From the NCBI GenBank assembly GCA_023512345.1, contig JAILZT010000004.1:248001-312000 (forward strand): a stretch of 64,000 nucleotides of DNA, in the 5' to 3' direction. The stretch is from Paenibacillus sp. (GTDB lineage: Bacteria > Bacillota > Bacilli > Paenibacillales > Paenibacillaceae). A program made the position numbers and the translations under genes. Positions within the stretch are counted from its first letter, which is position 1. The number at the start of each line of letters is the position of its first letter. Of this stretch, positions 59,491-64,000 are shown in pieces. The notes beneath the pieces are model-generated. The model was not told where the DNA came from, made no database searches, and was given only the letters and a program-made list of their open reading frames with translations.

Positions 59491-60432
59491 TTACACCCAC
59501 CCCGTAAACTCCAGGATAGACGCTTTCGCGGATTGCGCTTCGGATCGTGCCCCTTTACGCCATTCTTTGGGTGATGCACCCATTAGCTTGGAGAAGCAAC
59601 GGTTGAAGCTGGAAATGGACTGAAAACCGACTTGTTCGGAGATCGAAAGAATGGAATTTTCCGTACTTTTTAACAGCTTGCAGGCCTCTTCAATTCGGGT
59701 ACTGTTTAGGAAATCGAGAGGTGCTGTCCCCATAATTTCATGGAATTTTCTTCGGAAATGAGTTGTGCTTAAGTGGCACAGATCAGCCAAAAAATCTATG
59801 GTAATGGGAGTCATATAATTTGTAGTGATATATTCCAGAACAGGGGAAATGACAAAGTCACCTTTCAGGCCATGCTCTGCGTCTTGATCAGACAACAGTT
59901 CATTCTTAGAATGAATTCTAAGGAGCTCTATATACAGGGATAGCAATAAGCCGTAGGCACTTTCCTGATAGTAAGGATTCTGCTGCTGTAATTCCTCTAC
60001 AATCGAAGTCGCAAGTGTATAGACCTTGGGATGCTGCTCCTTGTTCAATATACAGTTCATTCCCTTCACCACCCACAAATTCGGCTCGAAGTTGTTATAA
60101 GCACTTTTAAATGAATGTTGAAAGAGGTCTTCTGGCGAAAAAAAGATATACGACCAAAGACTAGCTGTATTTGGCGAACTGTACGTTGTATGCGGGAGAT
60201 ACCTAGGGATAAAGGTCACATCACCGGCTGAAAAGGGTACAGATTCTCCTTTGATCTCCATAATGCCGTTGTCCGAATAGCAAATGCCAATCTCCACATG
60301 GTTATGAAAATGGAGATGTTCACTTTTAATATCAGAAATTTTCCAACGTTCACCGCTTAACAGCAGGACAGGAAAGTTTATAGGTAAGCTGTAGTGACGA
60401 TATTCGATGACAGGCTTCTTTTTTCTGGGCAT
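59491..60432 (-). CDS. AraC-family regulator of the GH105-GH112 operon
   Basis: A 313-aa regulator with an N-terminal cupin (HLHFHNHVEIGICYSDNG, FSAGDVTFIPRYLPHTTYS) and a C-terminal AraC domain (TIDFLADLCHLSTTHFRRKF with MGTAPLDFLNSTRIEEAC, then SILSISEQVGFQSISSFNRC and FSKLMGASPKEWR). GGGAGTATG precedes the ATG. It is divergent from GH105, separated by about 150 bp holding a cre site. It likely senses a pectin-derived sugar. Confidence 0.88.
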   Translation of the reverse strand: MPRKKKPVIEYRHYSLPINFPVLLLSGERWKISDIKSEHLHFHNHVEIGICYSDNGIMEIKGESVPFSAGDVTFIPRYLPHTTYSSPNTASLWSYIFFSPEDLFQHSFKSAYNNFEPNLWVVKGMNCILNKEQHPKVYTLATSIVEELQQQNPYYQESAYGLLLSLYIELLRIHSKNELLSDQDAEHGLKGDFVISPVLEYITTNYMTPITIDFLADLCHLSTTHFRRKFHEIMGTAPLDFLNSTRIEEACKLLKSTENSILSISEQVGFQSISSFNRCFSKLMGASPKEWRKGARSEAQSAKASILEFTGWV

Positions 60433-60533
60433 ATTTCATACTCCCGTTATTTAGATTTGAGTTGATTAGAATAAATGATTGAAATTGCGCAGTTCTGCTG
60501 TGAATATAGTTAGAATTATACCATTTTAGTGCT

Positions 60534-60556
60534 TACAATAGAGTAAGCGTTTGCAA
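60534..60556 (+). promoter_or_regulatory. -10 box and CcpA (cre) site of the GH105-GH112 operon
   Basis: TACAAT at 60534-60539 is followed by AGTAAGCGTTTGCAA (60542-60556). Its reverse complement TTGCAAACGCTTACT fits the cre consensus WTGNAANCGNWNNCW completely. Placement at the transcript start suits repression by CcpA. Confidence 0.6.
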
Positions 60557-60581
60557 TAGGAAGAAAGAGAGGAGAATGAAG

Positions 60582-61601
60582 ATGCTTCAATTAACTTATG
60601 ACAAGGAAGAGATATTAAGCGTCATCGACAAAGTGGTCAGAAAAACAATGACTATGGATTTAACTTGGGAGTGGCCTTGCGGTGTGGCTTATTATGGTGT
60701 ATCCAGAGCCTATAAAACAACAGGGAATAAAGAGTATTTGAATATGCTTATCCAGTGGGCAGATGAATATATTGAGTTGGGTCTGCCGAGTTGGACGGTA
60801 AATACATGTGCCATGGGGCATATGCTGATTACATTATATGAAGAAACAGGAAACCAGAAATATTGGGATATTGTGATGAGCAAGGTGGAATATCTCCAGA
60901 AAGATGCTCTCAGGTTCGGAGACAATGTTCTGCAGCACACCGTATCTGTTTCTAATGATTTTCCTGAGCAGGCCTGGGCGGATACCTTGTTTATGGCGGC
61001 TTTTTTCCTGCTCCGTGTAGGAAGCAAATTAAAGGATCAGGAAATGATCCAGGATGCCTTGAATCAATATTACTGGCATATCAAATATTTGCAAGATCCT
61101 AGCAGCGGTTTCTGGTTCCATGGCTACAATAATGTGAAGCAGGATCACATGTCCGGATTATTCTGGGGTAGAGCGAATGCTTGGGGAGCCTATACCATGT
61201 CACAAGTAAAAATGCTTTTGAATGACTGGTATTTGTACCCGCAGTGCATGGATGTGGAGTGCTCGCTAAGGGATCAACTGGCTGCCCTAAAGGTAGTACA
61301 AACTGAGAATGGCTTGTGGCGGACGGTACTGGATGACGAGGAGTCTTATGAAGAAGTCTCTGCCTCTTCTGGTATTGCGGCTGCTATGATCAATAATGGC
61401 AATCCGTTGCATTCGAAATATGTTCAAAGGGCCCTAAAAGGCATCTTGGACAATATCACTGATGATGGACGAGTATTGGGGGTATCGGGCGGTACAGCGG
61501 TTATGAAAGATCGTGAAGGGTATCGTAATATCCCTAAGGATTGGATTCAAGGTTGGGGTCAAGGGTTAGCATTAGCTTTTCTGTCCGATATGCTTAAATA
61601 G
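60582..61601 (+). CDS. GH105 unsaturated rhamnogalacturonyl hydrolase-like protein
   Basis: A 339-aa (alpha/alpha)6-barrel protein of the YteR/YesR family, which removes the 4,5-unsaturated uronic acid left by rhamnogalacturonan lyases. PEQAWADTLFMAAFFLLRVG holds the Asp equivalent to YteR Asp143, and FWGRANAWGAYTMSQ, SSGIAAAMINNG and GWGQGLALAFL follow the family. At the position of YteR Asp88 I read Asn (WTVNTCAMGHMLITLYE), a possible deviation. The ATG at 60582 is seven bases after AGAGGAG; an ATG at 60576 is too close. There is no signal peptide. It is coupled with GH112. Confidence 0.85.
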   Translation: MLQLTYDKEEILSVIDKVVRKTMTMDLTWEWPCGVAYYGVSRAYKTTGNKEYLNMLIQWADEYIELGLPSWTVNTCAMGHMLITLYEETGNQKYWDIVMSKVEYLQKDALRFGDNVLQHTVSVSNDFPEQAWADTLFMAAFFLLRVGSKLKDQEMIQDALNQYYWHIKYLQDPSSGFWFHGYNNVKQDHMSGLFWGRANAWGAYTMSQVKMLLNDWYLYPQCMDVECSLRDQLAALKVVQTENGLWRTVLDDEESYEEVSASSGIAAAMINNGNPLHSKYVQRALKGILDNITDDGRVLGVSGGTAVMKDREGYRNIPKDWIQGWGQGLALAFLSDMLK

Positions 61602-61613
61602 GAGGGATCCAAG

Positions 61614-63776
61614 TTGTCCAAACATACAACGGGGGCCTTTACATTGCCGGGAGAATCCGGTTATGAGGCGCTAACCCTAAAATTAGCTGAACGGTGGGGG
61701 GCTGATGTCATCCGTGACAGTGACGGCACGCAGTTGTCCGATGAGATTATCAACGCAGGGTATGGTATTTATTCTACTATCTGTATCATCAGGGATCATA
61801 ACGAATGGGCTTCCCAAAATCTTGATAAGCTGCAGCAGTGTTTTTTAATTACAAATCCAAAGGTAGCTGTACAAGATTATATATCCATCTATCTTATGGA
61901 GGATTATTTTGCCGAACAATTCAGAGTAAATGATTCCAAAGAGGCGTTTAAGTATTGGCAGGTTGTTGACCGGACGACCGGGGAGGAAGTCCCGAGAGAA
62001 CTGTGGAATTATGAACGGGAATCGGGGAATGTGGTTCTTACCGGAATTGTGCCTTGGCATAAATACACGGTCAGCTTCATGGCCTACCGGATCTGGGAAG
62101 AAATCTCCATGTACAATCACACCACGAATCATTGGGACAAAGAGCATCTGATGCAGATTGATCCTATCTATCCTGAAACGCAAACGTATCTGCTGAATTG
62201 GATGGAAGATTGGTGTGTTCGGCATACGGAAACAACGGTTGTGCGGTTTACCTCTTTATTTTATAATTTCGCCTGGATTTGGGGCAGCAGTGAGCGCAAT
62301 CGCCATTTGTTCTCGGATTGGGGTTCATATGATTTCACGGTGAGTTCAAGGGCGCTTGATCTGTTTGCCAAAAAATACGGGTATTCGCTGACGGCCGAGG
62401 ATTTTGTGAATGGCGGAAAATATCGTATCAGTCATATCCCGGCTGAGCAGCACAAGCTCGACTGGATGGCCTTTATTAATGATTTTGTAATCGAATTTGG
62501 TAAGAAATTAATTGATATTGTGCATAACCACGGTAAGCAGGCGTATGTCTTCTATGATGACAGTTGGGTTGGCATGGAGCCTTATAATGACCGCTTTCAA
62601 GAGTTTGGATTTGACGGGATGATTAAATGTGTATTCTCAGGATTTGAGGCAAGGCTGTGTTCAGGGGTTAAAGTGGATACCCATGAGATCCGGCTGCATC
62701 CATACTTATTCCCGGTTGGTTTAGGCGGGCTTCCTACCTTTATGGAGGGAGGGAACCCTACGCTAGATGCCAAAAAGTATTGGATTAATATCCGGCGAGC
62801 CCTGCTTCGGGAGCCTATTGATCGGATTGGACTGGGTGGATACTTGCATCTTGTAGAGCCTTACCCGGATTTCTGCGATTACATTGAAAAGATTTCCAAT
62901 GAATTTAGAGAAATTAAAGAGCTGCATGATAAAGGCAAACCCTATCAAATTAAGACAAAGGTAGCCATTCTGCACACTTGGGGCAAATTGAGATCATGGA
63001 CATTGTCCGGCCATTTCCATGAGACGTATATGCATGATTTGATTCATGTCAATGAGGCATTATCCGGCTTGCCGATTGAAGTACAGTTCATTGATTTTGA
63101 AGATATCCGTCAGGGAATCCTACAAGATTGTGATGTAGTAATCAATGCCGGCTCTGCCGGTTCAGCATGGAGTGGTGGAGCGCACTGGAATGACAGCAAA
63201 TGCGTCGATATAATGACCCAATGGGTTCATGAAGGCGGTACCTTTATGGGTATCAATCAGCCTTCAGCGGTTGAAGGATACGACAGTTTTTTCAGAATGG
63301 CTCATGTTCTTGGACTTGATGAGGATACAGGCTCCAGGGTTGGGCACGGAAAATGGACCTATGAAGCTCACGATGAGTATGGTTTGGTGCCCGAAGGGGC
63401 CATCATAACACCCAAGAATGGCATTTATCTAACCGATGGGTCAGCTGCGGTAGTGGATAAAACGAATGGTATGATAACACTGTCTACGCATGCTTTTGGC
63501 AAAGGAAAGGGAATCTATCTGCCTTCTTTCGAATTCAGCTTCCAAAATACAAGATTGCTGCTGAATATAATTCGCTTTGCGGGCAATGAATTCAATAACA
63601 CGAAGTACATTACGGACAACTTATATACAGAGTGTGCTTATTATCCAGAAAGCAAAATACTGGTTGTTATTAACAATAGCGATCAACTTCAAACCACTAC
63701 AATTGATACGGAATATGGACAACAAACTATGGAATTAGATCCGTTTGACACCCTTATCACAACTATTGGCGATTGA
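61614..63776 (+). CDS. GH112 beta-galactoside phosphorylase (probable galactosyl-rhamnose phosphorylase)
   Basis: A 720-aa cytoplasmic inverting phosphorylase that yields alpha-galactose-1-phosphate. The TIM barrel includes RFTSLFYNFAWIWG, AYVFYDDSWVGMEPYNDRF (the catalytic Asp region) and CVFSGFEARLCSGV. A GLNBP-type glutamine-amidotransferase-like domain and C-terminal sandwich follow. GH112 includes galacto-N-biose/lacto-N-biose phosphorylases and D-galactosyl-beta-1,4-L-rhamnose phosphorylases. The GH105 neighbour favours the latter, acting on rhamnogalacturonan-I side-chain stubs. It starts TTG at 61614 after AGGAGG. Confidence 0.88.
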   Translation: MSKHTTGAFTLPGESGYEALTLKLAERWGADVIRDSDGTQLSDEIINAGYGIYSTICIIRDHNEWASQNLDKLQQCFLITNPKVAVQDYISIYLMEDYFAEQFRVNDSKEAFKYWQVVDRTTGEEVPRELWNYERESGNVVLTGIVPWHKYTVSFMAYRIWEEISMYNHTTNHWDKEHLMQIDPIYPETQTYLLNWMEDWCVRHTETTVVRFTSLFYNFAWIWGSSERNRHLFSDWGSYDFTVSSRALDLFAKKYGYSLTAEDFVNGGKYRISHIPAEQHKLDWMAFINDFVIEFGKKLIDIVHNHGKQAYVFYDDSWVGMEPYNDRFQEFGFDGMIKCVFSGFEARLCSGVKVDTHEIRLHPYLFPVGLGGLPTFMEGGNPTLDAKKYWINIRRALLREPIDRIGLGGYLHLVEPYPDFCDYIEKISNEFREIKELHDKGKPYQIKTKVAILHTWGKLRSWTLSGHFHETYMHDLIHVNEALSGLPIEVQFIDFEDIRQGILQDCDVVINAGSAGSAWSGGAHWNDSKCVDIMTQWVHEGGTFMGINQPSAVEGYDSFFRMAHVLGLDEDTGSRVGHGKWTYEAHDEYGLVPEGAIITPKNGIYLTDGSAAVVDKTNGMITLSTHAFGKGKGIYLPSFEFSFQNTRLLLNIIRFAGNEFNNTKYITDNLYTECAYYPESKILVVINNSDQLQTTTIDTEYGQQTMELDPFDTLITTIGD

Positions 63777-63812
63777 TATAGGAACGTAAAAAGAGATCCA
63801 CTAACATTAAAG

Positions 63813-63855
63813 AAGCTCAAGCCTTCGGCTATCCTGTCGATGCTTGGGCTTTTTG
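63813..63855 (+). terminator. Terminator after GH112
   Basis: AAGCTCAAGC pairs with GCTTGGGCTT, followed by TTTG. From 63856 to the window end no gene or clear site was seen. Confidence 0.7.
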
Positions 63856-64000
63856 CTGCGGATAAACCTACTAATCGCATATTGTGACAAAAGGCGACAA
63901 GTTTCATTGACGGTAGAGTACTAATAAGATAGTCTATTAACGATTACAAATAATATAAACACAGCGAAAATATGAGAACTAGGGAATAAATAGTGCCTTA

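Noticed and set aside
63856..64000. Promoter near the right edge (TTGACG)
   Set aside because: No -10 box lies at acceptable spacing, and no gene follows within the window.

Overview
The window looks like a low-to-mid GC, endospore-forming Gram-positive chromosome, most probably Paenibacillus or a close relative. The grounds are an alpha/beta-type SASP, the order phoR-phoP-pstB-phoU-polA-mutM-ytaF-coaE-nrdR (a Bacillales core neighbourhood), strong AGGAGG-type ribosome binding sites with TTG and GTG starts, and many YesM/YesN two-component systems paired with LplB/YtcP-type sugar transporters. The genus is inferred; no database search was possible.

Region 1 (1-14.45 kb) is core genome. It holds a partial YfbR-like nucleotidase, class I fumarase, two small accessory proteins, the phosphate regulon genes phoR, phoP, pstB and phoU with well-formed PhoP boxes, DNA polymerase I, MutM, YtaF, CoaE, a lytic transglycosylase, a spore protein, NrdR, and tRNA-Ala(GGC) and tRNA-Lys(CTT).

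Region 2 (14.4-22.95 kb) is an accessory island. It is bounded by a 61-bp direct repeat made of the 3' half of tRNA-Lys plus its terminator. The right-hand copy is attached to a decayed tRNA-Lys. Inside are four palindromic repeats, an MFS exporter with a divergent TetR regulator, a tRNA-Ala fragment, remnants that look like a peptide (RiPP) cluster (ABC exporter tail and a PqqD-like ORF), and a TetR-controlled operon SDR - quinone reductase - SMP-30-like lactonase - SDR.

Region 3 (23.0-41.65 kb) reads as a nearly complete high-mannose N-glycan utilisation locus. A secreted GH85 endo-beta-N-acetylglucosaminidase releases the glycan, an LplB/YtcP/lipoprotein ABC transporter imports it, and two GH38 alpha-mannosidases plus a GH125 exo-alpha-1,6-mannosidase trim it. 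A GH130 phosphorylase then splits the remaining Man-beta-1,4-GlcNAc. A YesM/YesN pair lies in the middle.

Region 4 (41.65-58.85 kb) is an arabinoside locus: a ROK-family remnant, a second YesM/YesN pair, a second ABC importer, a LamG-domain remnant, two AraC regulators, GH127 beta-L-arabinofuranosidase, GH51 alpha-L-arabinofuranosidase, a single-domain GH43 and a double-domain GH43.

Region 5 (58.85-64 kb) holds a small AT-rich lipoprotein, an AraC regulator and a GH105-GH112 operon. It probably handles rhamnogalacturonan-I fragments, with unsaturated uronyl removal and galactosyl-rhamnose phosphorolysis. Matches to the CcpA cre consensus lie in front of the GH85 gene, the arabinoside ABC operon and the GH105 operon. 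Regions 3-5 together suggest a plant-associated or soil bacterium that scavenges glycans from plant glycoproteins and pectin.
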